In this document: piece by piece, positions 34,501-44,428 of the stretch
Layout of the letters: every line of letters begins with the position of its first letter
Position numbering within the stretch: the first letter of the stretch is position 1
Source: Glossina fuscipes
Lineage: Eukaryota > Arthropoda > Insecta > Diptera > Glossinidae
Length of the DNA: 64,000 bases
Direction: 5' to 3'
Assembly: GCF_014805625.2 (NCBI RefSeq)
Contig: NW_023998464.1
Coordinates: 2,445,622-2,509,621, forward strand
Made by a program: the position numbers and the translations under genes
Notes under the pieces: model-generated
Seen by the model: only the letters and a program-made list of their open reading frames with translations
Database searches by the model: none
What the model was told of the DNA's origin: nothing

Positions 34501-37500
34501 GATTTTCGGAGTACGTAATGTCAATGAAACTCAAACGATGGCAAAAGTTTACTTAAAGAGCTGCAACTTAGAGAGTGTGTTCCGTTCCTACATGTCAGCT
34601 TTAAAAGTGTCCATCCATCCGTAAACGCTTCCATTTCGAAATATTGCTATCAGCAACTTTCAAGTTAAAATTACAATGAAGACGAAGAAGCATCATATAA
34701 ACCAGAAACGGAATTGGAAATATCAGCATATTTTAGGTTTGTAAAATTTCTTGTTAGGTCTTCAATGTGACGTCCGTGAGTAGTATGTATGCGTAGTAAG
34801 AGAATACGATAAAGCAATATGCAGAAGAACTTTACTATTTATGCTGATGCATTTTATCAACCAGTAACTTGAGTGGCTTCTCATTAGCCCATGTAAAGAA
34901 AGACGCTGTCACAATGATCTAGATATTTTCTTGTTGCTATTATCGTTATGTTCGTCAAGTAATTGTCAATTTGACATTTTATTCTTCTTACAATATAGTG
35001 TAGAAGCCATCAAGAATGTTTACCTAAACACACGCATTTGTGCACTTGACAAACGCACATATGTATATGCACAGAGGGTACATCTGATATGTAACGCAAT
35101 TATGTGAAACATTATATTCTACTTTATTTGCATGAGTACATTTTTAAGGTAGTCTTTAAAAACAATAAACAAATAAACTAAAAAAATAAAAAGTCTTGAC
35201 TTGAATTTCTTGTTACTTAGCTGTAAGCTATAAAATGAAGGCTCAAAAAGATTTACATGTAAAGGTTTTAATGCTTTTCTGGCTTGAAATAAAGGGTTTT
35301 ATTTACATATTTCTTTTTATATATATAATATTGGATATTATTTTTATTTAACTATATAATTTAACATGCTATTGTTACGTAAAGGCCAAATCCAGTTCGT
35401 TCCAGCTAATCAATTCTCCTAAATAATAAATTCCCTAGAGAGGGAAAAACCAAATGCGCATTCGCGGCGCGTCATGCAGCTGCCGGCCGATGAAAAAGAT
35501 TAGCGAAAAAGCAAGTTAACGGATTAAAAATGAAGCCATGAATTTATTTACATAAATAAATATGCTTGTAAAAATCTATGTAAATAGAATAATTGTAGAA
35601 GGCAGAGTAGCAAAAAACAAAAAGGAACATAAGAGTTGAGCAATCGAAAGTATTGCCAAAAATAAATTAAGAATAATCCTACTCTTAAGGAAAGAATATC
35701 TACGATCTGGTAGTACGAGTCCTATCTTAGAAAAGTGAATTTCATAACAGTATGTTGTTATTTGTAACGATTTAGCTCACATCAGTCACTGCTTTTCAAA
35801 TTAGTCTCTATGTTGCAATTGATTTACTTTTGTCGTATGCTATGATGTTTATATTGCAAATGTGCGATAAAGTAATGGTTTACAGGGTTGCCGATATGAA
35901 TAACACATATTCAAAGCCACTCACTGTTAAAGGGAAAGAACTAATATGAGAAGTGGTATCCACACTGTAAGGCTTTAAGGCTGATTTGAAATTTGAACTA
36001 AATATATTTATTATTTCATATTGCAATCTCAAAATTCGTTTGTCATTTCACTTTAAATTAACAGATAACGTTAAATAAGAAAAAAATTTCTAATTATGAT
36101 ATCAAAATTTCACAAGTTGCCTATGATTGCACGCTGATGTAAGTTATTGTCACCTACTTAGGGGGGAGTCCTCTTATATTGAGCAAGAAGGCCATAATTG
36201 AGGGCAAAATTTGGGACACGAACTGTGAATTCTATTTCAAACAGGAACCGCAGCATAGCATTTGATCATTTTTTTAGAAGTTATGAACTCAACTAGAGCT
36301 TACGCAGAGCTCCCTTCAACAAATAAATTTTCCCTTACGTAATCCGAAATCGAACAAGTAAAAATACTTTAGTAGGCCACAGTTCATCATTAGATAGCGA
36401 ATAATACAGTAATCCATATAAGCACTTTTTAAAATCAGGTTATACGGAGAAGCGCTCGAAGGGATTATCCGTTCCGAACCATATTCGATAGGGTTCCTCT
36501 CTGGACCAAAACATGTTGATGCACCATACAACCTCTAGATTGAGCATCACGAAATAAGATAGACTTGCGGATGGACGGAAACTCAAGCTCAGATCGCCCC
36601 AGAAAATGTCTTCAAATCAATAGGTGTTGGTAAAAGTGAAGTCTTTCTAGGTGTTGTATATATCCCCACAAGCTTAATAGGCCCTTGTACCACATAGGTG
36701 GAGAGTATCAAACTGTAAACAAAAATATATAATGCAAATATCTCCAAAATGCCGTCTTGTTTTTTTTTCCGACAGTGGACGAATTTCTTAGTTAATTTTT
36801 TCAAAGTTTTGAGTGGAACCCTTGGCTGAAGATTTAGTTTTTTCGTTGTTTGTACCAGCAAAAAAAAAAAGAAAAAAGAAGACTGTGTGATATAATTGAC
36901 AGTTCAGGGTTATTAACCTTTCAACGGTTTAATTATGTTTTAGCGAAGACCAGTATAACAGTACACAACGATGGAGTAAAATTTCTATGCTCGGCAGAGT
37001 TAATTAATAATGGCAAACAAGTAGTGTAGTGTTGCTTGTTAGTTTTTTAGAAAATGTAAATTTTTTTTGTTCGTTGTTGACAAACAAAATTTATTTCATC
37101 GATGAAATAATCCTATCGTATAAAGATAAATTTGTGGCATTATGGAAAATAAATAAAATAAAAACAATTTCAGATCAAATGAATGAAACTTCGACACTCT
37201 ATAACGTTGTATAAATTCGGTCGATCTTCTCCCATTTGTATACAAATATTGTAGAATCACTATTGTGTTTGCTGTAACTTATAAGAAAAGCAGAAAGGAC
37301 TTGATATGGTTATCGTGTTGAAAACAGAGAGGTCCTCAGTTTCTGTTACACTACCGATGGTGCCTTTCGAGCGATTTGTCCAAAATGTATATTTTTTTTA
37401 AACGTTTTCATATGTCTTCCTTCAAGATAACGATACGAATAGCATTTCTTATGACAAGTATACGGCAAAAAAGGTAAGAATGGAGAGCAATACAAAAAAA

Positions 37501-39078
37501 AGTTCGCTTTCTTTTTGGAGAAATTTTTATGGAATATGGAGTAAGGGAGAATATGGAGTAAGGGGACGCTGATTTTTTAAAAAATCTTGTTAATAGTAAC
37601 GTGGTTCATTTTCATCTTGATGGATGGGTTAAGCGGTAAAATATGTCGCATTTAGGCTTCAGAAAACCCGTGAGAGACTGTTGAGAAACGAAGGCGTCCA
37701 CAACGTGTTACTATTTGGTACGAATTTCGGTTTTGAAGCATAATTCCATTCTTTTTCGAAGAATATACTGTTTTGACTGTTAATGCTTGGGACAAGACAT
37801 AACCAGCTTTGCTTCCACCAGCAATGCTGTAAGGAGTGTTTAGTTTGAAAGATATCTTCTAGGACTACAATATGTGAACATTCATGTTTTTAAAAAAAGA
37901 AACTTCTTAATGACAAATTGGCTTCGCACAAGCTAGTTTAATGTGTAAATTGATTAAAGCTGTTGAATCTATGCATTTGACTCCAACCTTTTCTAAGAGA
38001 GAAGGGCCGTGGTACTACAGGTTCTTTATTTGAAAGTACTATCTTAAAGCTATATATGCAATTGCATAGGCTATCGCTTTGAAGCGTACCCAACATAGTT
38101 CCTTGGAGCTGTGAACAGGTGTAGTAAACTGCTATCAAAACTGGCTTAAAATGCCTATAGATGTTGTAAGGTTTCCATGTGATGTGCACTCCTTTCGACA
38201 GACACTGCTTTCAATAATGGACTTATTAGTTGTTCGAATGATGCTTCCATTCTTATGACGATATTCATTTATGGGTTATTTCGTTGATGGCCTTTTTGCA
38301 CGGAATTCATAGTATTTTTAAAAGATAACATAAGTAAGTAGTGGTCAGCAATGGATAACATGTTGAATAGTGAAGGTACGACCATTTTTTTATAATAAAG
38401 CCTCGAATGTGAAAAAAACGGCAGCAGCAAGCTTATACACTCCATGTGATTTATTCATTGAAGGAACATTTTACATTTTCCCATAGAAATCACTTGGAAG
38501 ATTGTATTAAAGTCATTGGCGCTTGATATGCACGGAACCCCATATAGACATTTATAAATTTTTGCCTCTTGTCAGGATGTTTGGAAGACTTTCCTACCTG
38601 CATAAATCTACAAGACATATATAACGCTAAAAAACTCTAGATCTCACTTTTGGCAATTATGTATTCATTGCGGCAAGTTCTTCTTGTAAGTCACGCCATT
38701 GATTGCTATTTTCGAAAATTTCTAAGTTAAAAAGCTATTTTATGCCAAATCTTACATACATAAGATTAACGTCTGTACCTACACGCTTGCGAACTACACG
38801 CATAGCGTTATGAACAGCCGTCCTTCACATACGAAGGACATATTGCAAAAGTTGAAAAGTGATTATTCATTTATACAAATGTAAAAATAGGCAAGTTTTT
38901 TAATCAACTATACTAATTATGAGTTAGATGTCATTGCCAACAAAGCCGGTCGGTCTACTTGGCCTGACAAAGAATAAAACTGAAAATCCAGCCGGTTTTC
39001 TGAACACAAGCGAAATGTTTTATAAAAAAGCAACTTTAACGTAAAACTAAGTTATTTTTGTAACCAGAGAGAGGGAGG

Positions 39079-39119
<41 letters not shown>

Positions 39120-41628
39120 CAACTTCATCAGCTCACATTTTTCATGGGCCATTTGGAGAGATTCACATAAAGAAACAACATTTTAAGCAAGTGCCTTGAG
39201 TAAAGCTTAAAAAAGAATTGTTACATGTCGTGTCGTGTCTGATATATAATTTGAGATACAATCGCCTGTTATTAATTACGTACATGGAATAGCAGCAAGG
39301 AAATGTTGTCCGGTTTTGGTCGAATCTTTTCATGCCCTGTGCAAAATGTTGATTCTTTGCTGCGTTAATTTTTATGCTAAAATCTAGTGCATTCCGAAAA
39401 ATTACTACTATGTTGAGTCAGTTGTAAAGTCTCTTCGCTTTCAAGTCAATTAAAGCAAACTCATCACTACAATATCAACATCTCATATTATTTTTTTGAA
39501 AATATCGGAGCTTTTAAAAGTAAGAAGAGCAAATGAAATAAGGTCTGCATATAAAGCCTAAACAAATTCTGTATATAAAGACCAAACAACCTAAGCAGCG
39601 GCAAACTAAACACAGTTGTCAGGATTGGCTATAAATAAAACGTAGCGGTAAACTGGCTCTTGTTTTCTTTTCTTAACTAAAACTATTTGCCTTTAATTAG
39701 AGAAATATCTTAGATGCTTGTTAACTTCTACGTACCTACACGGATAAGTCGTTACACTGTGTATAAAAGTTTCCAGTGTTTTAAGTGCGTTTGTGATTGA
39801 AAATTCTTTAGTTTCTAGTTTTCTTTACTGATTTTGAAAATCGTTTATGGTTTGGAAAAAAAACATATAATTATGTAATTATAACCGGAAACATCGTCTT
39901 GCTTCAATTTATAATAATGTCAGGAATATAAGGTGAACTGACTGCCAAAGTATGTAACTAAACTTCAGGCATGCGTTGTACAAAACCGTAAGCTCAAGCC
40001 ATGAGTTTCAAACAAGTACAATTCCTCAATGGTTCGTTAGTGGGCCGGTCTTTAATCGCAGGGTAAATTCAATTATGAATAGTCGTCTTCCATTAATTAC
40101 GATCGCAGAAAGCATTTCTTTTTAATAATAATTCGGTTATAATAATTCGGTTATACGTCGCAGTGCTATCTGGCGAGTGCTCAGTCGGTAGGGGCAAAAC
40201 AGATACTGATTTTGCAGGTACCCACCACCAGACTGTAGGCACTCCCTATGTCTTTCTATATTTTTTTTTTTTTTTTTTGGCATTTCTTTCTGATCGTCGC
40301 CTTTTTATACGTAAAAAAAAAAAGAAAAAAGTCTTTAAAAATTTCGAAATAACTCATTACGATTTTAGTTATTGTTTTATATGTGAGAAGTTTACTTAAT
40401 GCAGAAAATTTATATGAAAACATTTTACCTTAATATCCGGATATATCACAGCATTTGCGTATTTTTGTTGTTTTAATTGTTGTTGTTTTAAGCGATTATT
40501 CAAATTTCTTTCAATAACGTTGCGACAGTCATCGCACAAATCATCGACATTATTATTATTATTGTTGTTATTGTTGTAATTATCATTATATTTAAGGCCA
40601 GCCTTAAAACGCTGTTTTCGAGAACCACGATTGCTATCGTTGTTAGGGGTTGACAAACTCATGGAACGTGGAGTAGTGCAAAATTTGATAGAATCTGGGT
40701 TCGCGTAAGATTTTGAGAGGAAGTTCTCTTTATCTGCTATTCCAAGACAACTTTGCTGGGAGTTGCGTTCATTTTCACTTTGTGATGTTGAACTATCATC
40801 GATAAATTTCAAGTCAGTATCGATACCGTTTAAAGCCAACGTACGGGGACTATCACAGATGGAAGGACTTTCATCGAACTGATCGTTCTGTTCATCGTCT
40901 AAAACGCAGCCTAAGCTGCTGGAACGCGTCGATTTTTCTAGAGATTTTGGTCGCTTGAGAATGATTTCACCTTTTTCATTAAGTAATAATTCTACAGGGC
41001 GGGAGGTAACGATAGTTTTCGTTGTTTTAGTAGTTGACACACGTTTAAATTCGGTAGTTTTATTAATGATATGTATAGGTGTGGTCGGTGTTGAGGGCGA
41101 ACTGGGAAGACTGCTTGAATCAACTGAAGCCAATCGTACAGTTTCCATATTCTTGCGCTGTTCAGTTTCAAAGGTTATAGAAGACGTGATAGTAGCGGTA
41201 GTACCAGTTGAAGTAAAATTAGTTTCTTGTCGAGGACTTGAGAGACTTTTCGGCAAAGGAGGCTTAGCTGATGATTTGCCATTGGTATTGGAAGTGCTGA
41301 GATCATTTACAGTTGGCGTTGATGGCGATATTTGAGATTCCGCTTTTGTAGGCAAAATGGTGGAGCAGCAGCGTATACATAACTTTGCCTTAGCTTTACA
41401 TTCTCCATCAACAAGACTACTTTTTGACAAATGGCCGGTTCCGTTCCCTGTGGTTGTTGTACTTTGCGGTATGTAAAACGTACTCGCACTGAGATCTATA
41501 CAACTTCGTTGATATGGTTTCTCGGTGCCATATACCACTGAATTGGAAGTTCTTTTATTTTTAGGCTGACGGCGCAGCGACGAAAACCAGTTCGATATGG
41601 AAGGCCGTTTTTGCTGCAATGAAGCCAT
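21168..41628 (-). CDS. step: steppke (cytohesin), Arf guanine-nucleotide exchange factor
   Basis: Nine coding exons in consistent phase: 41628-40429, 32381-32249, 24297-24199, 23229-23130, 23063-22889, 21956-21751, 21682-21571, 21501-21400 and 21320-21168 (stop TAG). They predict about 759 residues. Cytohesins load GTP onto Arf GTPases at the plasma membrane and act in insulin/EGFR signalling and, in fly embryos, in membrane-furrow control. Seen: end of coiled coil and [11 protein letters not shown] (~430-445); Sec7 domain (~430-615) with the catalytic glutamate in [15 protein letters not shown] (Glu ~470) and [15 protein letters not shown] domain (~627-747) with [17 protein letters not shown] and [11 protein letters not shown]; basic tail RKKKALSK. 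The PH loop is GG-R, the two-glycine type. The join of the 400-codon first exon to the cytohesin core is inferred from position, strand, donor and phase; a short isoform with another first exon is likely but was not found. Confidence 0.9.
21400..21501 (-). CDS. step: step exon 8 (PH domain middle)
   Basis: 34 codons, phase 0 at both ends: [16 protein letters not shown] through [11 protein letters not shown]. The donor is AAG|GTAACA and the acceptor [14 protein letters not shown] and IKACKT are conserved cytohesin PH strands. Confidence 0.95.
21571..21682 (-). CDS. step: step exon 7 (PH domain start)
   Basis: 112 bases that complete an Arg codon split over the intron, then [27 protein letters not shown] and IIPLENIS. 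The Lys and Arg residues of KSWKRRWF bind the inositol phosphate head group in characterised cytohesins. Donor TCG|GTAAGA. Confidence 0.95.
21751..21956 (-). CDS. step: step exon 6 (Sec7-PH linker)
   Basis: 206 bases coding [44 protein letters not shown] and [10 protein letters not shown]. It joins the Sec7 domain to the PH domain. The GG|R junction at its 3' end is where mammalian genes may insert one more glycine through a 3-base exon. I see no such microexon in this intron, but a 3-base exon cannot be excluded by eye. Confidence 0.95.
22487..22533. repeat. (GA)n microsatellite in a step intron
   Basis: About 23 uninterrupted GA units. GA tracts are binding sites for GAGA-type factors in flies, but such a role here is only a possibility. 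Confidence 0.92.
22889..23063 (-). CDS. step: step exon 5 (Sec7 domain)
   Basis: 175 bases: [53 protein letters not shown]. It carries the second conserved Sec7 motif, which forms the groove that holds Arf switch regions. Its first base completes the Arg of ALR; the donor is TCG|GTAAGC. Confidence 0.95.
23130..23229 (-). CDS. step: step exon 4 (Sec7 domain)
   Basis: 100 bases: the second part of Gly, [20 protein letters not shown], then [13 protein letters not shown]. Acceptor TTCCAG|GT, donor ACG|GTGAGC. It continues the active-site motif started in the preceding exon (AIG|DYLGE). Confidence 0.95.
23288..23622 (-). repeat. dispersed repeat family A, copy 3 (step intron)
   Basis: On the plus strand it begins GTGGGGCATGGCCCAGTATT, the palindromic right end. 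It runs through CCAATTTCATCAAAGTATTT, GATCGGTATAGTAAAAGATG and TCTATCTCAAGTCCTTCTGG, and ends with AATATACCCTTGCACCAAGG and GGGTATAT. The orientation is opposite to copies 1 and 2. Confidence 0.88.
24199..24297 (-). CDS. step: step exon 3 (Sec7 catalytic motif)
   Basis: 99 bases: [20 protein letters not shown], then [14 protein letters not shown]. The glutamate of GEGLNK is the finger that pushes out the nucleotide from Arf. Acceptor TTTCCAG|GC, donor ATAG|GTATGA. Confidence 0.96.
24300..25160. other. unassigned sequence in a step intron
   Basis: Open frames on both strands without clear similarity. A stretch around 24900-24960 ([17 protein letters not shown] in one plus frame) faintly resembles the end of a LINE reverse transcriptase, but I would not rely on it. 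Confidence 0.3.
25168..25356 (-). pseudogene. possible LINE reverse transcriptase thumb fragment
   Basis: The minus frame reads [13 protein letters not shown] and later [13 protein letters not shown]. Jockey-clade reverse transcriptases have a VNASKTQ-type block followed, some 40 residues later, by a block with LDVLGM. The spacing and position fit but identity is low and no catalytic motif is present. Confidence 0.35.
26100..27335. other. unassigned AT-rich step intron sequence
   Basis: No gene or recognised repeat. Confidence 0.35.
27340..27640 (+). repeat. dispersed repeat family C, copy in step intron
   Basis: Plus strand: ATACCCTTCATCGAAGAATG, TTTGCAACATCCAGAAGAAG, TATATGTTCTTGATCAACAT, then GGTCGCAAAAATGCGCCAAT and CGGCTTCAAATTTGGCACAA. 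The same series appears inverted at 31.25-31.6 kb and in part at 46.6-46.9, 59.5-59.9 and 62.0 kb. It resembles widespread fly repeats containing a TATATTCTTGATCAGCAT core; I base this on memory of that pattern. Confidence 0.7.
28452..28735 (-). repeat. dispersed repeat family A, copy 4 (step intron)
   Basis: Contains ATATGGGGACCGGTCGAAGA, CCAAAACATGTCAGTGTAGC, AAATTTCATTAAAATATCCC, GTTTGAACACAAGAAAATAA and, at the end, AATATACCCATGTGCCACAA with GTGGCATAGG. Inverted relative to copy 1. Confidence 0.85.
29781..29984 (-). CDS. small ORF with one hydrophobic segment, uncertain
   Basis: 67 codons from ATG at 29984, with an in-frame stop just upstream. Residues about 28-42 ([14 protein letters not shown]) are hydrophobic and the C-terminus is charged ([15 protein letters not shown]), so a small single-pass membrane protein is conceivable. 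I do not recognise it, and a chance frame in intron DNA is at least as likely. Confidence 0.2.
   Translation of the reverse strand: MKWLYGIANIAVYSTYKERAVTIFYKCLPSYLFVTCAIGLFKLIKSLAYIDFERLQKRLDVKAAEVK
30839..31221. mobile_element. pogo/Tigger-like MITE with intact TIRs and TA duplication
   Basis: 383 bp flanked by TA on both sides (30837-30838 and 31222-31223). The left end is CAGTAAAAGCTCCTTATTCG; the right end, reversed, is CAGTAAAAGATCCCTATTCG. Both then run into CGCGAATA motifs, of which about six occur near the ends, and the left end has GGGATACGTTCC. The CAGT start, TA target and GGGATACGTTCC are typical of pogo/Tigger elements of the Tc1-mariner superfamily. There is no transposase, so it was moved in trans. 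It sits in the large second intron of step. Confidence 0.88.
31250..31610 (-). repeat. dispersed repeat family C, copy in step intron
   Basis: Read on the minus strand: GTGTATATATTCTCGACTAG, AATCGATGTAAGCATGTCCG, GGTCGCAAAAACGAAGCTGT and CGGCTTCAAAATTGGTACAA. This matches the copy at 27.3-27.6 kb in order. The open frames at 31216-31431 and 31317-31601 lie in it and are not genes. Confidence 0.7.
31630..32240. other. unassigned step intron sequence
   Basis: A minus-strand frame at 31825-32016 (63 codons, with [16 protein letters not shown] and [18 protein letters not shown]) has a more protein-like composition than its surroundings, but I cannot name a family. It could be a decayed mobile-element piece. 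Confidence 0.3.
32249..32381 (-). CDS. step: step exon 2 (coiled-coil end, Sec7 start)
   Basis: 133 bases: [16 protein letters not shown], then [20 protein letters not shown] and KKG. The heptad-like first part is the end of the cytohesin coiled coil, which mediates dimerisation and partner binding. [11 protein letters not shown] is the invariant start of the Sec7 module. The acceptor is TTAATTACAG after a T-run; the donor is AAAAAAG|GTATTT. Confidence 0.95.
32400..33600. other. unassigned step intron sequence
   Basis: No coding similarity. The minus ORF at 32620-32853 is not recognised. Confidence 0.35.
33602..33790 (+). repeat. dispersed repeat family A, copy 5 (internally deleted)
   Basis: CGGCCTACACCGTTTTTGGT at the left, GACGAACGCCATTGAAAATG and GGTTCGGACCGAACCACTTT inside, and GGTGGGCCGTGGCCCACTAT at the right. 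The middle section is missing. The GTGGGCC-GGCCCAC palindrome is perfect here. Confidence 0.8.
33800..36355. other. unassigned step intron sequence with a small GC-rich spot
   Basis: Mostly AT-rich without genes. At 35455-35505 a short CpG-containing patch (CATTCGCGGCGCG, GCAGCTGCCGGCCGATG) stands out. It might mark an alternative step promoter or first exon, but no start codon frame links convincingly to exon 2. Confidence 0.35.
36362..36712 (-). repeat. dispersed repeat family A, copy 6 (step intron)
   Basis: AGTAGGCCACAGTTCATCAT at its start, GACCAAAACATGTTGATGCA and GGATGGACGGAAACTC in the middle, and GGTGTTGTATATATCCCCAC with AGGCCCTTGTACCACATAGG at the end. It is well diverged. Confidence 0.7.
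36720..40425. other. unassigned step intron sequence
   Basis: Long stretch with no recognised exon, repeat match or RNA gene, apart from the GA tract at 39067. It may contain alternative first exons of step that cannot be seen by eye. Confidence 0.35.
39067..39116. repeat. (GA)n-rich microsatellite in a step intron
   Basis: GA dinucleotides with a few GGG interruptions, about 50 bases. It is the second such tract within the step gene. Confidence 0.9.
40429..41628 (-). CDS. step: step long first coding exon (400 codons, low complexity)
   Basis: Open from ATG at 41628 (AAC before the ATG and G after it) to a donor AAG|GTAAAA at 40429; the frame ends ten codons into the intron. Phase 0 matches the next step exon. 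The product starts [20 protein letters not shown], is rich in Ser/Thr/Asn, and has an [12 protein letters not shown] proline cluster, a poly-Asn run (~350-360) and KRRs such as [10 protein letters not shown]. Two cysteine clusters stand out: CIRCC (84-88) and CDDC (365-368). No known domain is recognised. It is likely a disordered regulatory extension with phosphorylation sites. That it belongs to step, and is not a separate gene spliced elsewhere, is inferred from order, strand and phase. Confidence 0.75.
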
Positions 41629-41639
41629 GTTCTTATGAT

Positions 41640-43200
41640 GACAATGATTGTGTGACGCTTGAATATCTTTTTTCGCGCAGTTTTCTTTATTTTGATTTTA
41701 AAGCAGTTCTGAAGAGTCACATCAGAAAAATGCAGTTTTTAATTATCGGTTTGTCGTTAGCAAAAAAAAAAAAACAAAAATTGTTTTTTTATCACTTTTT
41801 AATCACTTTCTGTAAGAGATTTACATATCATGAGGTATACTTTTATATTTTATGCAACCTGCCACCATACTTATATTAGAAGTGGCAGAACATAATAAAA
41901 ATAGAACACAAAGCAAACAAAATATTGACCGATATGTATTGTTTGTTATCTTCGCCGAACGACGTCAAGTGTGATTCTGTTCTACGTTTTTGTCTGCTTA
42001 GTTAGATATGATAGCAAGGCGTTCTCATTCGGCAACGTCTTTATATTCACTATTCACTAACGCTGTTGCATTTTCATTTTCCCTCGGGATGAGTGATAAA
42101 AACCAGAGTGAAAACAAAAGAAAGAATGTTAAAAAAGAAGCAAAAAATCATCTTTAAATTAGATTTGCTGGTTCCTTGTCTCGGCGTCTTAAAACGTCGA
42201 TGTATTGTGCATGCACGCAAGAAACGAGAAAGAAAGAAATGGCCATTGACTCAAACCAACCGACCAGCCAACCAACTACTCAACAATAAATAGCCTCTAT
42301 GTGAATTATTACCACAAAGCGTATGTTTCGCTCTCCGGTTGCGCTACATTCCCATTATATACTTGCTACGAAACAACCAACTTTAGCAATATTTGTAAGG
42401 AATCTTGACAACCTTTGTTTCTTACTCGTGAAGAGTACCCTTGTTAACTAACCGAGAGGAAATGGAGATGTATGTTGCCAAATATTAAAAATCTATTTTT
42501 TTCTTAACAAATGGCGGACATTCAAAAGGTTGAATAAATTTAAATAAGTTTCCCGTACCACGTCAGGCAACTTGGCTTTAACATGTTATTTAGTTCCAGT
42601 ACATGCTGTTTTTTGCTTCTGACAATGAGACTTGCCTAACGTAAAAAAATATGGAAGTTATATTCGTTTAAATACGCCTCTTGGATATCCAGGAGCACAA
42701 ATGGATCTACAAAGAGAGAGTAAGCCTTTTAAAATTCGAGTTCAAATGTGTATTAGTTGCTGGAACAGATTTTCTTAATGACAGACTTTTAATTTTTATA
42801 TAATATCTGTTACAGTGTGTATCCGAACAGAATGATTAAGTTGATTGTAAACGGAGTAGTTGAGCCGATATGCTGATGGTGAATAATCAAAAAGAATATG
42901 TTTCTTCTAGGTAAAGTATGTCGACAGAGCTAAAGCAAGCAAAATGCCATTTGAGTGAAAGAAGGAAAACGACTCCCATCTCGAAGCGGACTTGTTGGCT
43001 TCTACTATGTTAATCACACACTGACCGCTAAAAGTGATAATGAAGCTGATCTTTTAAGACATATTTGTTAGTTTCGAAATAAGAACAAAAACAACTCGAA
43101 AATAATGATCCTTCTTTATTGCATATCGGAAAACCTATATTCACTATTGCTTTTTACTGGAAGTGCGTTCCGAATTTCTTCTTTGCCCTTCCACGTTGAC
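41640..43200. other. region upstream of step long exon
   Basis: Expected to hold the step promoter and possible 5' UTR exons on the minus strand. No clear TATA/initiator pair was picked out. Short plus ORFs (41619-41879, 42093-42293) look like chance frames. Confidence 0.35.
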
Positions 43201-43207
43201 TTCAAGC

Positions 43208-43512
43208 TACTGTACCCTACGTAACTTGTGATACTGGATGTATTTTGTGCCAATGTATATATACCGATCGATTCAGAATATCTGTTTGTCTGCCCGTCTG
43301 TCCATCTTATATTATTGTATTTACCCCAAAGGTCTCAATTTTTAACATATTTTGATGAACCATGATGACGTTTTGGCCCAAAAAAGAACCCTATTATAGA
43401 TCAATTCAGCCGGCCCAATTTTTCAAACAGTCTTCATATAACACAGTATATTGAAAATTCGTTATCTGAATAATTGTGTTAACCAGAATGGTGTGAAGTA
43501 ATTGCTGGTGCG
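43208..43512 (+). repeat. dispersed repeat family A, copy 7
   Basis: GTACCCTACGTAACTTGTGA at the left, ATACCGATCGATTCAGAATA, TGTCTGCCCGTCTGTCC, GATGACGTTTTGGCCC and TTGAAAATTCGTTATCTGAA inside, and a worn GGTGTGAAGTAATTG at the right. Confidence 0.8.
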
Positions 43513-44041
43513 CCATAGAGCTGGTTGCATGTAAAAAAAATTTATGAGTACCAAGGCTTGATTCTTCAAGTTCTCTTCTGAAATGCTCTTACGTCTTCCT
43601 TTCAACGTTTCCCATACATTATATGAAATGTTTATGGGAAAAATACTTCTTGTGTGTGGTGTGTCTTTCTGCTCAGTAGCAAAAAAAAAAAAAATGTTGG
43701 GCATATTATCGGAGTGCTCGCTGTCAGAGTGTGCAAATTATTTAGAAGCCCCTTTGAAACTTTTGTATCCTCTTCATAACCTTTAATTATGGATATGAAA
43801 CAAAGGTGTACCTAGCACTTATAGTTAACTTTAAATTTTTTTATTACAGCAATCTATAGATTTGCAAAAGGTATATAATCTTTATAAGTAGCTAATACGT
43901 TTCTATATCTTGATAGAGATGAAGTGACACAGTAAGTAAGCTTGTGGGGCTTCTTTTGTATAACAGAGTGAGCGTAACAAAGATATCAAACATATGCAAT
44001 GAATAATGCGATTGTCAAGCATTACTTTCACAACAAGACCA

Positions 44042-44397
44042 AGTTAAAAAAAGTAAAAACACTACAGTCGACCATGACCGACCATCAAATACTCTGCACC
44101 ACTTTGCTTGCTACTGCAGTTCTGTGTTTATTGTCATGATAAAAAACTAAGAATTGTACCTTGTTTCCTATAGAGGAGAGTTCAAAAAACATAACAACCT
44201 GGCAAACTTTAAATTTGGCAAAATTAATTTGTTCTCATTACTCTTCACCTTTCTTCGTAAATAAGTATTAAAAATCAGACGTTTTTGTTCCATGGGGTGG
44301 GGTCCACAAAATAGAACGGCATCATCCAAACTTAATGCAAATTATTTTTATGTTGAATTTTTATCAGAAAAATATTACAAATTAGATTTTTTTTTAA

Positions 44398-44428
<31 letters not shown>

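Noticed and set aside
40955..41489. Plus and minus ORFs inside the step first exon (126 and 60 codons)
   Set aside because: Shadows of the long step exon; valine-rich text is the antisense of Thr/Asn-rich coding sequence.
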